64,000 nucleotides of DNA. Origin: Flavobacterium davisii. GTDB lineage: Bacteria > Bacteroidota > Bacteroidia > Flavobacteriales > Flavobacteriaceae. This document shows, in pieces, positions 9,275-19,219 of this stretch; the stretch's first letter is position 1, and every line of letters begins with the position of its first letter. The translations under genes were made by a program, and so were the position numbers. The notes below the pieces were generated by a model. It was not told where the DNA came from and made no database searches. It saw only the letters and a program-made list of their open reading frames with translations. The DNA is taken from contig NZ_CP067378.1 of the NCBI RefSeq assembly GCF_019565505.1, forward strand, positions 2,108,001 to 2,172,000, written 5' to 3'.

Positions 9275-10033
9275 ATGAAAATTATATCATACAACGTAAA
9301 TGGTATTCGCGCTGCCATTACAAAAGGTTTTTTAGAGTGGTTGCAAGCAGCAAATCCAGATGTAATTTGCTTACAAGAGATAAAAGCAACACAAGATCAA
9401 ATTCCAGTAAAGGATATTGAATTAGCGGGTTATCCTTATCAATATTATTTTCCCGCAGAAAAAAAAGGATACAGCGGAGTTGCTATTCTTTCCAAAATAG
9501 AACCTAAAAAGGTTGTGTACGGAACAGGTATTGAACACATGGATAAGGAAGGACGGAACTTAAGATTAGATTTTGAGGATTGTTCTATTATGAGCTTATA
9601 CTTACCTTCTGGTACGAATATAGATAGATTAGAACATAAGTTTATGTATATGGATGACTTTTATAGTTATATAGATGAACTTAAAAAAGAGGTGCCTCAT
9701 CTTGTAATTTGTGGTGATTATAATATTTGCCATGAAGCTATTGATATACATGATCCTATACGAAATGCAAAAGTTTCTGGATTTTTACCAGAAGAAAGAG
9801 CATGGCTGGATAAATTTATAAAATCAGGATTTATAGATAGTTTCCGTTTTTTTAATACAAATCCGCATCATTATAGTTGGTGGAGTTATCGTGCTAATGC
9901 ACGTGCCAATAATAAAGGCTGGAGGATTGATTATTGTTTGGTAAATGAAAAATTACAAGATAGAATGAAACGCGCTTATATTTTGCCAGAAGCGAAACAT
10001 TCTGATCATTGTCCTGTGTGTGTAGAATTTTAA
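9275..10033 (+). CDS. xth: Exodeoxyribonuclease III
   Basis: Exonuclease III / AP endonuclease of the exonuclease-endonuclease-phosphatase fold, used in base excision repair. Signature motifs are present: KIISYNVNGIRAA at the N-terminus, CLQEIKA (metal-binding Glu), GDYNICHEAID (catalytic Asp/Asn), SYRANARANNKGWRIDYCL and the terminal SDHCPV (Asp-His pair). 252 aa is normal and the frame is intact. The next gene starts 22 bp later, probably in the same operon. Confidence 0.95.
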   Translation: MKIISYNVNGIRAAITKGFLEWLQAANPDVICLQEIKATQDQIPVKDIELAGYPYQYYFPAEKKGYSGVAILSKIEPKKVVYGTGIEHMDKEGRNLRLDFEDCSIMSLYLPSGTNIDRLEHKFMYMDDFYSYIDELKKEVPHLVICGDYNICHEAIDIHDPIRNAKVSGFLPEERAWLDKFIKSGFIDSFRFFNTNPHHYSWWSYRANARANNKGWRIDYCLVNEKLQDRMKRAYILPEAKHSDHCPVCVEF

Positions 10034-10055
10034 TAAACCCCAAATCTTTTGAATT

Positions 10056-11024
10056 ATGATAAAAAAAACTTCTATAGGATTACTATTGTTAGCACTAAGT
10101 ACTTCCTCTTGTGTTTCAAAAAAGATATACACTGATTTAGAAAATAAGTTTGCTGAACTTAAAAAAGAACGTAATGCTTTAGCAGATGAAAATGAATTGC
10201 TTAAATCAGGTAAAAGCCAAGCAGATTTAAATTTAACAAAAGTAAAAGCAGAGCTAGAAAAAATAAAAGCGGAACGCGATAAATTAGCAGCAGATTATAC
10301 AGCTACTTCTAACAACTTAGCTACTTTACAAAATTCATATAATGCTTTAGAAAAGAATAGTGACGAGGCATTAAAGGCTAATATGGATAAAAATCGGGAG
10401 TTGTTAGCACAATTAGAAGCAAAGGAAAAAGCCTTGGCTGCTGAAAAAGCACGTTTAGATAAATTAAGTAAAGAGTTTAAAGATCGTTCAGATCGTGTAA
10501 CAGAACTAGAAAATTTAGTGGCTGCTAAAGAAGCCTCTATGAAAAAATTAAGAGAAACTTTAGCAAAATCATTAAAAGCTTTTGAAGGGAAAGGTCTCTT
10601 AATCCATCAGAAAGACGGTAAAGTATACGTTTCGATGGAAAACAAATTATTATTCGAATCAGGAAGTTGGACAGTAGGAACAGAAGGTAAAAAAGCAGTT
10701 GATTTAGTTTCAAAAGTTTTAGCTGATAATCCTGATATTTCAATTTTAATAGAAGGACATACAGATAACGATAAGATAAACGGAACGTTAGGAGGAGGAG
10801 TTGAAAATAACTGGGATTTATCTACTAAACGAGCTACAGCTATTGTAAATTTATTATCGTCTAATCCAAAGATTAAAAAAGAAAACTTAACAGCCGCTGG
10901 ACGTAGTGAATATAGCCCATTAGTATCAAATGAATCGACAGAGGGGAAAGCTAAAAATCGTCGTATTGAAATTATTTTAACCCCTAAATTAGATGAATTA
11001 ACAAAAGCATTAAATGAATTATAA
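10056..11024 (+). CDS. OmpA-family outer-membrane lipoprotein with coiled coil
   Basis: Lipoprotein signal at residues 1-19 ending in a TSSC lipobox, then a long alanine/lysine/glutamate-rich coiled coil (about residues 25-180), then a C-terminal OmpA peptidoglycan-binding domain with ILIEGHTDND and WDLSTKRATAIVNLL. It is expected to be anchored in the outer membrane and to bind diaminopimelate peptidoglycan through the conserved Asp/Arg region (ENLTAAGRSEY...KNRRIEI). 322 aa, frame intact. It lies between xth and an aldo/keto reductase with no clear functional link. Confidence 0.9.
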   Translation: MIKKTSIGLLLLALSTSSCVSKKIYTDLENKFAELKKERNALADENELLKSGKSQADLNLTKVKAELEKIKAERDKLAADYTATSNNLATLQNSYNALEKNSDEALKANMDKNRELLAQLEAKEKALAAEKARLDKLSKEFKDRSDRVTELENLVAAKEASMKKLRETLAKSLKAFEGKGLLIHQKDGKVYVSMENKLLFESGSWTVGTEGKKAVDLVSKVLADNPDISILIEGHTDNDKINGTLGGGVENNWDLSTKRATAIVNLLSSNPKIKKENLTAAGRSEYSPLVSNESTEGKAKNRRIEIILTPKLDELTKALNEL

Positions 11025-11110
11025 AGAAACACGGAGTAAAGACTTTAAATAGAAAGTGAGTTCTTTAAATTTGAAATGCCTTTTAGGTGAAATAAATTAA
11101 AAGTTTATAA

Positions 11111-12145
11111 ATGAAATATATCCAATTGCCTTACACTGGGTTAGAAGTAAGTGATATTTGCTTAGGAACAATGACTTTTGGAAATCAAAACTCAGAATCA
11201 GAGGCACATGCTCAAATGGATTATGCCTTTGAAAGAGGAATTAATTTTTTTGATACAGCCGAAATGTATCCAATAGGAGGAAATGCGAAACTATTTGGAA
11301 ATACAGAACGCTATATTGGAAGTTGGTTTAAAAAAAAAGGAAAGCGAGATCAAGTTATTTTAGCAACCAAAATTGCGGGGCCCAATAGAGGCTTAGATTA
11401 TATTCGTCAACCATTAGATTTTTCAAAAAAAAGTTTACACCAAGCAGTTGATTTAAGTTTAAAAAATCTACAAACAGATTATATAGACCTTTATCAAATG
11501 CACTGGCCTGAAAGGGTTATGAATATGTTTGGTAAAAGAGGTATGACCGAAATGGATAGCCAATGGGAAGATTCTATTTTTGAAATATTAACGGTTTTTG
11601 ATGGTTTGATTAAGGAAGGAAAAATTAGAAATATTGGAGTTTCTAACGAAAATCCTTGGGGAGTTATGCGTTATCTGATAGAAGCGGAAAAGCATAATTT
11701 GCCTAGAATAGCCAGTATACAAAACCCCTATTCTTTATTAAATAGACTTTTTGAAGTGGGACTTTCAGAAATTTGTATGCGTGAAAAGTTAGCTTTACTA
11801 GCTTATTCTCCTTTAGCATTTGGATTTCTTACAGGGAAATATTTAAACGGAACGCCTAAGGATTCACGTATGGGGAAATTTCCAAATTTTACTCGTTATA
11901 CCAATGAAAATTGTTATAAGGTAACAGCCAAATATCAAGAATTAGCCCATAGTCTTGGGCTTACTTTAACCGAGTTATCTATAGCCTTTGTGTATCATCA
12001 ATCCTTTGTAACTTCTACCATAATAGGGGCAACCTCATTAGACCAGTTAGAAGAAAATATTAATGCTTTTGAGGTTAGACTTACTGATGAGGTAATAGCA
12101 GAGGTTAATAAAATACAAGAGCTACATCCTAATCCAGCACCATAG
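11111..12145 (+). CDS. Aldo/keto reductase (Tas-like)
   Basis: NADP(H)-dependent aldo/keto reductase with a TIM-barrel fold. The sequence shows the start LPYTGLEVSDICLGTMTFG, the FDTAEMYPIGG segment with the catalytic Asp and Tyr, ATKIAGP (catalytic Lys) and the NADP-binding IIGATSLDQLEENI near the C-terminus. The HWPER segment in the middle is typical of Tas-type enzymes. 344 aa, normal length, frame intact. Substrate unknown. It is followed by a nested inverted-repeat element before the convergent MuiA-like gene. Confidence 0.9.
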   Translation: MKYIQLPYTGLEVSDICLGTMTFGNQNSESEAHAQMDYAFERGINFFDTAEMYPIGGNAKLFGNTERYIGSWFKKKGKRDQVILATKIAGPNRGLDYIRQPLDFSKKSLHQAVDLSLKNLQTDYIDLYQMHWPERVMNMFGKRGMTEMDSQWEDSIFEILTVFDGLIKEGKIRNIGVSNENPWGVMRYLIEAEKHNLPRIASIQNPYSLLNRLFEVGLSEICMREKLALLAYSPLAFGFLTGKYLNGTPKDSRMGKFPNFTRYTNENCYKVTAKYQELAHSLGLTLTELSIAFVYHQSFVTSTIIGATSLDQLEENINAFEVRLTDEVIAEVNKIQELHPNPAP

Positions 12146-12172
12146 AATAGGAATGTTTTATATACCATAATT

Positions 12173-12270
12173 AAGACTGTTCAAGCATTAAATGAAACAA
12201 TATCTAAAAAAATAAAAGGAATTATCAATCCTTATTTTTTATAAGTTTTAAGATATTCTTGAACAGTCTT
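12173..12270. repeat. Nested inverted-repeat element (terminator or tiny MITE)
   Basis: Outer arms AAGACTGTTCAAG (12173-12185) and CTTGAACAGTCTT (12258-12270) are perfect 13-bp complements. Inside lie AATATCT/AGATATT and an A-rich stem around AAGGA...TCCTT. The whole 98 bp can fold into one long hairpin. It sits between convergent genes, so it can serve as a bidirectional terminator. A similar element with arms AAGGCTGTTC occurs at 43482-43573. Confidence 0.7.
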
Positions 12271-12278
12271 TTAATAAA

Positions 12279-13894
12279 TTATAGACTATTAATTATTTTA
12301 TCTTTAGGATATTTAACAGTATAACTGATTCGTATTTTTTGAGTTTCATTTGGTTTTAATTGAAGATCCCAAGTTAAAATTCCTGTTTCTTGATTTACTT
12401 TTGCGCCATCCTTCTCTGTAAGTTCTATTTCCATTTCTTTGTCCGTTGAAAGAGGGTATTGATCTTTTAAAATAATATTAATCGATTCTTTTTTATTATT
12501 TCGAACGATAATATCATAAGTAAATGTTTGTTCTTTTTTAGAAGATAAGAAACGAATACCTGATTTATCGATTACTTTTTCCCTTTTAATAGATACTTTT
12601 TTGTCACGTCCCATACTTAAATGAAGAGTGTCTGATGTTTGATTCGGATTAATATATGTTTTTCCAACATGTAGTCCCTCAAAAACAATATTGGCTTCGC
12701 CTGCCAAGAGATTGTATTTAGTATAATCTTTTATCTCAGCCATTAAAAAAGCTTCTTTTTCTATTTTTGGAGCAGTATAGTATTTAAATGAAGCAGGAAT
12801 TTTAAAATCTTTAAGAGAAACACTATGTGCTTTACCATTTGATATAATATCGTATGGGATATCTATTTCAAAAGAAGTTTGTAATTGATTCTCTACAATA
12901 TCTGTATAACTACTTATAGAAGAAGGAACCTCTACAGCTGCCTCTGTTTCCATTTTACTCATTTGTACATCTGCTGCTCGACCCTGTAATTGATTAGATA
13001 TTCCTTTTTTTGTTGATATTGTGAATATCCATAGGTAAGAAACCAGCTGTTTAGAATAGGAGCTTGATTGTTTTGATTGGGATTTCCAGAAGACAATGTG
13101 AGTTTAATCTTTTTCCAGTCAATTCCAGTAGTTTGATAAACTTGTGCTTTGTAAATTAAATTAATAGAATCTTTTATACTTTCTGTACGAAGATCATAAA
13201 AAGGAATCCAGCTAGCGTTGGGCGTTATATATGAAATTTCTAAAGGTATGTTTCCTGCTGAAGTATTCATAAGTTGCAAAACTAATTTACCTGTAGCTAT
13301 TTTTTTCATCTTTTGAATTATCTATCTCAAGTTTAGTATTTAACAGTTTTAATCGTTCTGTTAATTTTTTTTCTTTTTCTTCAAGAACGTTAATGTTATT
13401 ACTCGTTTCAGTTCGTTTTATTTTGTAATATTCAACCATTTTAGATAGTTCTAGAACATTTAAACCTGAATTTTGACCGTAAACTTGTTGATTTTTATCT
13501 AATAGTTCAATTGTTTTTTGTTCAGAAATACGAATATTCGTTACTTTATTTATTTCCTTTTGAAGTAGTGTAATACTATCTTTTACTCTTTTTATTTCAG
13601 GAGAACTTTCATTTGTATCGTATTCAGAAATATAATCATTAGTAAATTGTATAGATAAAATAGTAACATGAGAAGGGGCACTTATTTGAACAGAATTTTC
13701 ATTTAAATAATTGGCCACATTTTTAATGACTATTTCATGAGTACCGTTTGTTAACGGGATATGGGTCTGATGAATTATTTCGGCTGAATTGAAATAAACA
13801 GTTGCTTCTTTTATTTTTGCTTGAGTAAAAATAGGTTTTTGTGCCCAAGCAAAAAAGAAGTCAATAAAATAAATTTTATAAAAATCTTTTGCAT
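12279..13894 (-). CDS. Mucoidy-inhibitor MuiA-like protein (DUF4140/DUF4139; frameshifted)
   Basis: Reconstructed protein of about 538 aa with a signal peptide (MQKIFIKFILLTSFLL), the DUF4140-like N-terminal beta region (KEATVYFNSAEI), a central coiled coil (about residues 90-170) and the DUF4139 C-terminal beta-sandwich (SYITPNASWIPFYDLR, DWKKIKLTLSSGNP). Three single-base losses split it: T-run near 13850, A-run near 13306 and A-run near 12998. Each is repaired by adding one base and the three pieces then join without gaps. Family function is poorly known: exported and linked by name to mucoidy in Myxococcus. It is convergent with the aldo/keto reductase. Confidence 0.82.
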
Positions 13895-13963
13895 AATATG
13901 TAGTTTGTATCTTAATAAGTAGACAATTTACTGCAAAAGGTTGGAAATGAAAGAATAATTAAT

Positions 13964-15925
13964 CTAAAATCTTTTTACAGGAAGTATCGCACTGTCTAAA
14001 AAGGTTGTATCTTTTGGTATTCTAATACGTAGTAAATTCCTTGCTTTTCCCGATATATATATAGGTATTGATTGTCCAATGGTATCTTCAGTACTTATTA
14101 AAGCCCTTTTTAACATTAGATTTTTTATAAATTTTTGATGTCTTTCAGCACCTGATTTTTGTTTTCCCTCTTCGTTGAATTGGTACATAAACTTTTTGGG
14201 TTTAGGAACTATAGAAGCTAGAAATAAGCATTCGTTTAAGTTGAGGTATTGTGGTTTTTTTTGAAAATAAAACGCTGCGGCTTCACTTATTCCGTAGATA
14301 TTAGGTCCCCATTCGATAATATTAAAATAGACCTCCAGCATTCTTTGTTTAGATGCAATTTGATTGTTTTCTAAAATATAAACAAGTAGTATTTCTTCGA
14401 GTTTTCTAGATAATGTTTTTTCGCGTGTCAAAAAAACATTTTTTACTAATTGCATACTGATAGTACTGGCCCCTCTGGCAAAACGTTTAGTACGGATATT
14501 CTTAATAATAGATTGTTTAAAAGCTTCTGTAATAAATCCTCGGTGTCTAAAGAAAGAAGGATCTTCACTTGTTAAGACAGCATTTTTGAGATAAGCAGGA
14601 ATAGAATCATAAGGCGTAAAATGAGTATTACTATTACCTACCCAAATAGGACGTTGAGGGATTCCATTTTCAATAGCTCTGTATTCAAATTCAGAATTTA
14701 ATTTTTCCAAATTAGCTTGTCCATATTTTAAAATATATAAATTATTCTTGTTTAGTTTACTATCAAAAATTAATTGATGTGGTTTGTTAATATTCACTTC
14801 AAAGTTTAAATGATAGTCAAAATCACCCAGTGCTTCCATTCCTTCAAAATGGCTAAAAAGTCCTGTAGGAAGTGATGTAATAAAGTCTTGTGCTCTGATT
14901 TTTTCTAAATCTAATTTGAGTTTATAAAGAGTATCTTCGGCTGTATTATACTCTAAATAAGGTTTGACTTTTATTTTGTTCAGTCTAGCCAAAGAATTTT
15001 GGCTAAGTGAAATGAAATTACTACCTAATACAAATTGATAGTCAAATTCAGCTTCCTTAATAACGACATCTTTATGGGCTATTTTAGGATGGTTAATCGT
15101 TAAGTTATTTATAGATGCTAATCCATTAATCGTTAATTCGCCAAAATTCATATCAATCCGATCCACTTTTAAACGAATTTTATCAAAGCCCGTTTTAAGC
15201 CCCCATTTTTCTTGTAAATAAGGAAGTGTTATTTGCGAAGTATCAGCAGACTGTATTAGTAAATCAGTTTGTTTTTTACGAGCATTGGCGTATCCTTGTA
15301 TATTCCATTTTTGATAAAAATGATCCGTTGCAATTTGTATTTGAGTGTTTAACTTTTCATCTTTTAAAGAAAGGTTTTGCATTTGAAAAGTTAATTTTTT
15401 ATCCATATCCTGTACTCGAAGTGTTAAATTTTGCAAGCGCATTTCGGTTGGGATGAGGTTTAGTAGTTGGGTTAAAACACGGTTAGCTAGTTTAGCATAA
15501 TTGCGTTTTCCATTAGTTATTTCCTCCGATTTGTCTTTTTTAAGAAAAGTACTAAAATTAGTACCCCTTTCATTTTTTACTAATTGGATAAAACCATTTT
15601 CAATTTTTAAATTTTGAAGTTGTAGATCGCCTGTAATAATTTTAAAAAGATTAATTTCTGTTTCAATTTTTTTGACAGATAGTAATGTATCCTTGTTTAG
15701 GGGAAGTATTTGAATATTTTCTAAGGTAATACTAGAGGTGCCTGTAAATGAGGCTTTTTGTATTTGGAAAGTCGTTTCGTAATCTATTTTAAACTTGTTT
15801 TGAGTTTTTAAAATAGCTTGTTCTAACAAGGAATCACGAAAAAAGTAAATGACACTTAAGAATAGTACAAGTATAATAGGTAATATTTTAATAAATAAAA
15901 AGAACCATTGCTTTTTTGTCTTCAT
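13964..15925 (-). CDS. Monofunctional GT51 peptidoglycan glycosyltransferase with AsmA-like N-terminal region
   Basis: 653 aa. A single membrane anchor (residues about 10-27) is followed by about 380 residues of beta-rich AsmA-like sequence, then a GT51 transglycosylase domain at about residues 440-600. The GT51 motifs are AVLTSEDPSFFRHRG (catalytic Glu), RGASTISMQLVKNVFL, RKLEEILLVYILE and YFNIIEWGPNIYGI. No transpeptidase domain follows, so it should polymerise lipid II glycan only. The AsmA-like region might span the periplasm; its role is inference. Frame intact. It lies 8 bp downstream of the zincin-like gene, so the two are probably cotranscribed. Confidence 0.88.
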   Translation of the reverse strand: MKTKKQWFFLFIKILPIILVLFLSVIYFFRDSLLEQAILKTQNKFKIDYETTFQIQKASFTGTSSITLENIQILPLNKDTLLSVKKIETEINLFKIITGDLQLQNLKIENGFIQLVKNERGTNFSTFLKKDKSEEITNGKRNYAKLANRVLTQLLNLIPTEMRLQNLTLRVQDMDKKLTFQMQNLSLKDEKLNTQIQIATDHFYQKWNIQGYANARKKQTDLLIQSADTSQITLPYLQEKWGLKTGFDKIRLKVDRIDMNFGELTINGLASINNLTINHPKIAHKDVVIKEAEFDYQFVLGSNFISLSQNSLARLNKIKVKPYLEYNTAEDTLYKLKLDLEKIRAQDFITSLPTGLFSHFEGMEALGDFDYHLNFEVNINKPHQLIFDSKLNKNNLYILKYGQANLEKLNSEFEYRAIENGIPQRPIWVGNSNTHFTPYDSIPAYLKNAVLTSEDPSFFRHRGFITEAFKQSIIKNIRTKRFARGASTISMQLVKNVFLTREKTLSRKLEEILLVYILENNQIASKQRMLEVYFNIIEWGPNIYGISEAAAFYFQKKPQYLNLNECLFLASIVPKPKKFMYQFNEEGKQKSGAERHQKFIKNLMLKRALISTEDTIGQSIPIYISGKARNLLRIRIPKDTTFLDSAILPVKRF

Positions 15926-15933
15926 AAATCAAG

Positions 15934-16449
15934 TTATTGGGGTAATAAAGCTATAAAATTGTCTACTTCTTTTTTTTGTTTAGCATATTTTTGTTGAAGA
16001 AGACCTTCTTTTTCCATACGGTTATAGTATTCTAGTGCTTTGTTGGCAAAAAAGAGTTGTTGGTTGTTAGCTGGATTAGGTATTTTGGAATAAGTTTTAT
16101 GAAAAAGCATTTCATAATAGGCTTGCCATTCTCTTTCATTTTTATCCCAAACTAAGTTATTAGGTGCTTTTTGTCCTACATGTATCATCTCGTGTGCTAT
16201 CAGATTAAGCATGAGTTTAAATTCAAATTCAAAAGTATTTTCAGGTATTCGTATTTTTTGAGGTTTACCAAACTCACCTTCTGTGGTCATTAATATAAAT
16301 TTAGGTGCTGCCTTTTCTCTGAGTTCAAATCCTCCAAAATTAGGATGTATAATGTCAAAAGTACTAATAACGTATTCAGTACAGGCTATAGTTTCGCCTA
16401 ATTCATGATAAGTTTGTACGATTTGTAGGATTTGACTTAATGATTTCAT
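15934..16449 (-). CDS. Putative zinc metallopeptidase-like protein (HExxH)
   Basis: 171-residue protein without a signal peptide. The centre holds LNLIAHEMIHVGQ, an HExxH zinc-binding motif, followed about 20 residues later by EREWQAYYEM, which could provide the third ligand as in gluzincins. This supports a zincin fold; substrate and family name are not recognised. The gene sits between radA (12 bp upstream) and the GT51 gene (8 bp downstream) on the same strand, suggesting an operon. Frame intact. Confidence 0.68.
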   Translation of the reverse strand: MKSLSQILQIVQTYHELGETIACTEYVISTFDIIHPNFGGFELREKAAPKFILMTTEGEFGKPQKIRIPENTFEFEFKLMLNLIAHEMIHVGQKAPNNLVWDKNEREWQAYYEMLFHKTYSKIPNPANNQQLFFANKALEYYNRMEKEGLLQQKYAKQKKEVDNFIALLPQ

Positions 16450-16461
16450 AGGTTCTCTTGC

Positions 16462-17826
16462 TTATCCAAATAATTCGCTTACTACGTCTTCAATTTTTGC
16501 AACTAGGTTAATTGCTATTTGATGGTTTTTTAGTGATATTTTACTGTATTTAGAAACAAATATGGTTGAAAAACCCAGTTTTTCAGCTTCTTGTATTCGT
16601 TGGTCAATTCTATTTACAGGGCGTATTTCACCTGATAAACCGACTTCGCCTGCAAAACACATATCTTTTCCTACTGGAATATCTTCGTTAGAAGAAAGTA
16701 TAGCCGCCACAACTGCCAGATCAATGGCAGGATCATCGACTGTAATTCCTCCTGTTATATTCAAAAAAACGTCTTTAGATCCTAATCGGAATCCTGCTCT
16801 TTTTTCTAAAACAGCTAGTATCATATTGAGTCTTTTGGCATTATAACCAGTAGTGCTTCTTTGAGGTGTGCCATATACGGCTGTAGAAACGAGTGCCTGT
16901 ATTTCAATCATTAAAGGGCGCATGCCCTCCATGGTTGTGGCTATGGCAGTACCCGATAATTCTTCTTCCTTGTGGGATATTAATATTTCAGAGGGATTAG
17001 CAACCTCTCTAAGCCCTGATCCTAGCATTTCATAAATTCCTAATTCTGAAGTAGAACCAAAACGATTTTTGAGTGATCGTAAAATACGGTAAATATGATT
17101 TCGATCGCCTTCAAATTGTAATACGGTATCGACCATGTGCTCTAGGATTTTTGGTCCTGCAATGGTACCGTCTTTTGTTATATGCCCAATTAAAATGACA
17201 GGTGTATTGGTTTCTTTAGCAAATTTTATGAGCTCTGCAGTGCATTCTTTTATTTGAGAAATGCTACCAGCGGATGATTCTATATAATCTGTTTGTAAAG
17301 TTTGTATAGAGTCAATAATAACAACATCCGGTTCAATAGTTTCAATTTGTTTGAAAATATTTTGAGTCTTCGTTTCTGTTAGTATATAGCAATTGTTGTT
17401 TTCGGCTGTAATTCGTTCCGCCCGCATTTTTATTTGCTTTTGGCTTTCTTCTCCCGATACATATAATGTTTTATAAGGTAAATTGAGTGATATTTGAAGT
17501 AATAAAGTGCTTTTACCTATTCCTGGTTCGCCTCCTAACAAAGTGAGTGAACCAGGAACTAATCCACCTCCTAACACCCGATTTAATTCTCCATCTGTTG
17601 TATTCATTCTAATTTCTTCTGTAGAATCAATTTCATGAACTAAAAGAGGTTTGGAAACTCTTTTAAGGGAGGAGGAGGAATCGGTTTTCCAATTATTTTT
17701 TTCTTCTTTTTGAACAATTTCTTCAACTAAGGTATTCCATTCTTTACAAGATGTGCACTGGCCTTGCCATTTAGCAAATTGAGTTCCACAACTTTGACAA
17801 AAAAAAGAGGTTTTAATTTTAGCCAT
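16462..17826 (-). CDS. radA: DNA repair protein RadA/Sms
   Basis: RecA-like branch-migration helicase for homologous recombination. It has the N-terminal zinc finger (CQSCGTQF ... CTSCKEW, residues about 10-30), Walker A GGEPGIGKST near residue 100, the RadA-specific KNRFGS motif, and a C-terminal Lon-like domain (GGITVDDPAIDLAV, GEVGLSGEIRPV). 454 aa, normal length, frame intact. It lies 6 bp downstream of the esterase gene. Confidence 0.96.
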   Translation of the reverse strand: MAKIKTSFFCQSCGTQFAKWQGQCTSCKEWNTLVEEIVQKEEKNNWKTDSSSSLKRVSKPLLVHEIDSTEEIRMNTTDGELNRVLGGGLVPGSLTLLGGEPGIGKSTLLLQISLNLPYKTLYVSGEESQKQIKMRAERITAENNNCYILTETKTQNIFKQIETIEPDVVIIDSIQTLQTDYIESSAGSISQIKECTAELIKFAKETNTPVILIGHITKDGTIAGPKILEHMVDTVLQFEGDRNHIYRILRSLKNRFGSTSELGIYEMLGSGLREVANPSEILISHKEEELSGTAIATTMEGMRPLMIEIQALVSTAVYGTPQRSTTGYNAKRLNMILAVLEKRAGFRLGSKDVFLNITGGITVDDPAIDLAVVAAILSSNEDIPVGKDMCFAGEVGLSGEIRPVNRIDQRIQEAEKLGFSTIFVSKYSKISLKNHQIAINLVAKIEDVVSELFG

Positions 17827-17832
17827 TGGATA

Positions 17833-19097
17833 TTAATTCTCTTTTTTATTTTCTTCTTTTAGAGGTTCAGTAGATGTTTCAGTAGCGTTTTCTAAAATGT
17901 TTTCTTCCGCTTTTGTATCTTTTGCTTTGCCTCCTTTCATTTTATTCTTTTTAGGAAGTTTAGCTTTTAGTTCTTCCGCTTTATTCATCATAAAATCTCT
18001 GGTAATGTCTCCAATTTCCGTTTTATTAAAAGAATCTTGATAAAATTTTAAAGCTCTTTTTATTTCTCCTCGTTTTTCCCAATACATTCCCATGTGGTAT
18101 TCATACAACATGGTTTTTTCGTATTGTTGACCTGAAATCTGAGCTAAAAGTTCATATTCATACCAAGCTTCATTTTTTTTAATAGCTGTTTCAATAGCCC
18201 TCATGTCGCTAAAACGAATGTTGGTTTTTAGTCCCAATGATTTTTCTATTGCATCGTATTTTTTGTTAAGATAATCTACAAAACCTTCTTTTAGAGGACT
18301 GATTTTATCTTGGTATTCCATGGCTGTAATAGGTTGGTATATCTCAAAAAAATGATAAAGAGCACTTGGTATAGCATTAGGTGCTATTCCATAATGGGCT
18401 ATTCCTTTAAAATCATCAAACTTATAGTTTAAAAAATCATTTTTAATAGTTTTGATATTTTGATCTAATGTTTTAATGTTTTTTTGGAATTTCTTTAAGT
18501 CACCATCAGAAGTTGCTTGGTAATAAAAAACAGGTTTTTTTGTTTCTAAAAGTCTTTGTGCTACCATGCCCTCCATTCCATTTGCTAGTTCAGGACTGAT
18601 AGAAATGTAACCGTCAAATAAGGGATTTTCTTTGTATAAAAAAGCGTTTAAAAAACCAGCTGTTAGATCCATGCCCGCTATTATACGAAAAGGGGCTAAT
18701 CGGTATTTTTTTCTAAATGGGGTAGGAGTTCAGTGCCAATAAATTCAAAAAAATCAGCTCCTTTTTTAGTAGGTAAACCTTCCGCTGGATCAAATTGAGA
18801 ATCATCATAACGCTCATTGTTCTTGTTTTGATTAATGCCAACTAAAATTACTTCAGGTAGGTCGTCCCAATAATTTCCATATCGTAAAGTACTTTCAAAT
18901 GAAGGAAATAAAAACTCACTATCAAGAACCAATATGACAGGATAGCTACGTTCAGGATTAGATCCGTAAGAAGTAGGTAATTTAACTGTAATATCTCTTT
19001 TTGCATTAAGTTTTGTCGAGAAAAAATGATCCACAGTTGTCTGAGAAAATAGAGTCAAGGAACAAAAGAAGGCAAATGCCCATATAAAATTTTTCAT
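17833..19097 (-). CDS. Alpha/beta-hydrolase, putative esterase (frameshifted)
   Basis: Exported protein of the esterase D-like family (PF00756 type). Signal peptide at residues 1-18 (MKNFIWAFAFFCSLTLFS), then AKRDITVKLPTSYG, VILVLDSEFLF and VILVGINQNKNNERYDD typical of the fold. The frame breaks near 18690 where seven A should be eight; the corrected sequence gives YRLAPFRIIAGMDLTAGF, where the usual Gly-x-Ser-x-Gly nucleophile elbow reads AGMDLTAG. The serine nucleophile is therefore absent or altered at that position and activity is uncertain. The C-terminal half has TPR-like helices and a charged, low-complexity tail. About 421 aa. Confidence 0.75.
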
Positions 19098-19219
19098 ATA
19101 TGTGAATTTATTTACGATAGCCTTCTATATAGAATTGCTTTTGTATTGTGCAAATACATTATGATGAGCTAAATCTTATAGAAAAATTACCTGTTAAGTT
19201 GGTGAAGCAAGTTACTAAA

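Noticed and set aside
10607..11032. Minus-strand open frame opposite the OmpA-family gene
   Set aside because: It has no motif, no promoter and mirrors the codon bias of the plus-strand gene, so it is a shadow.
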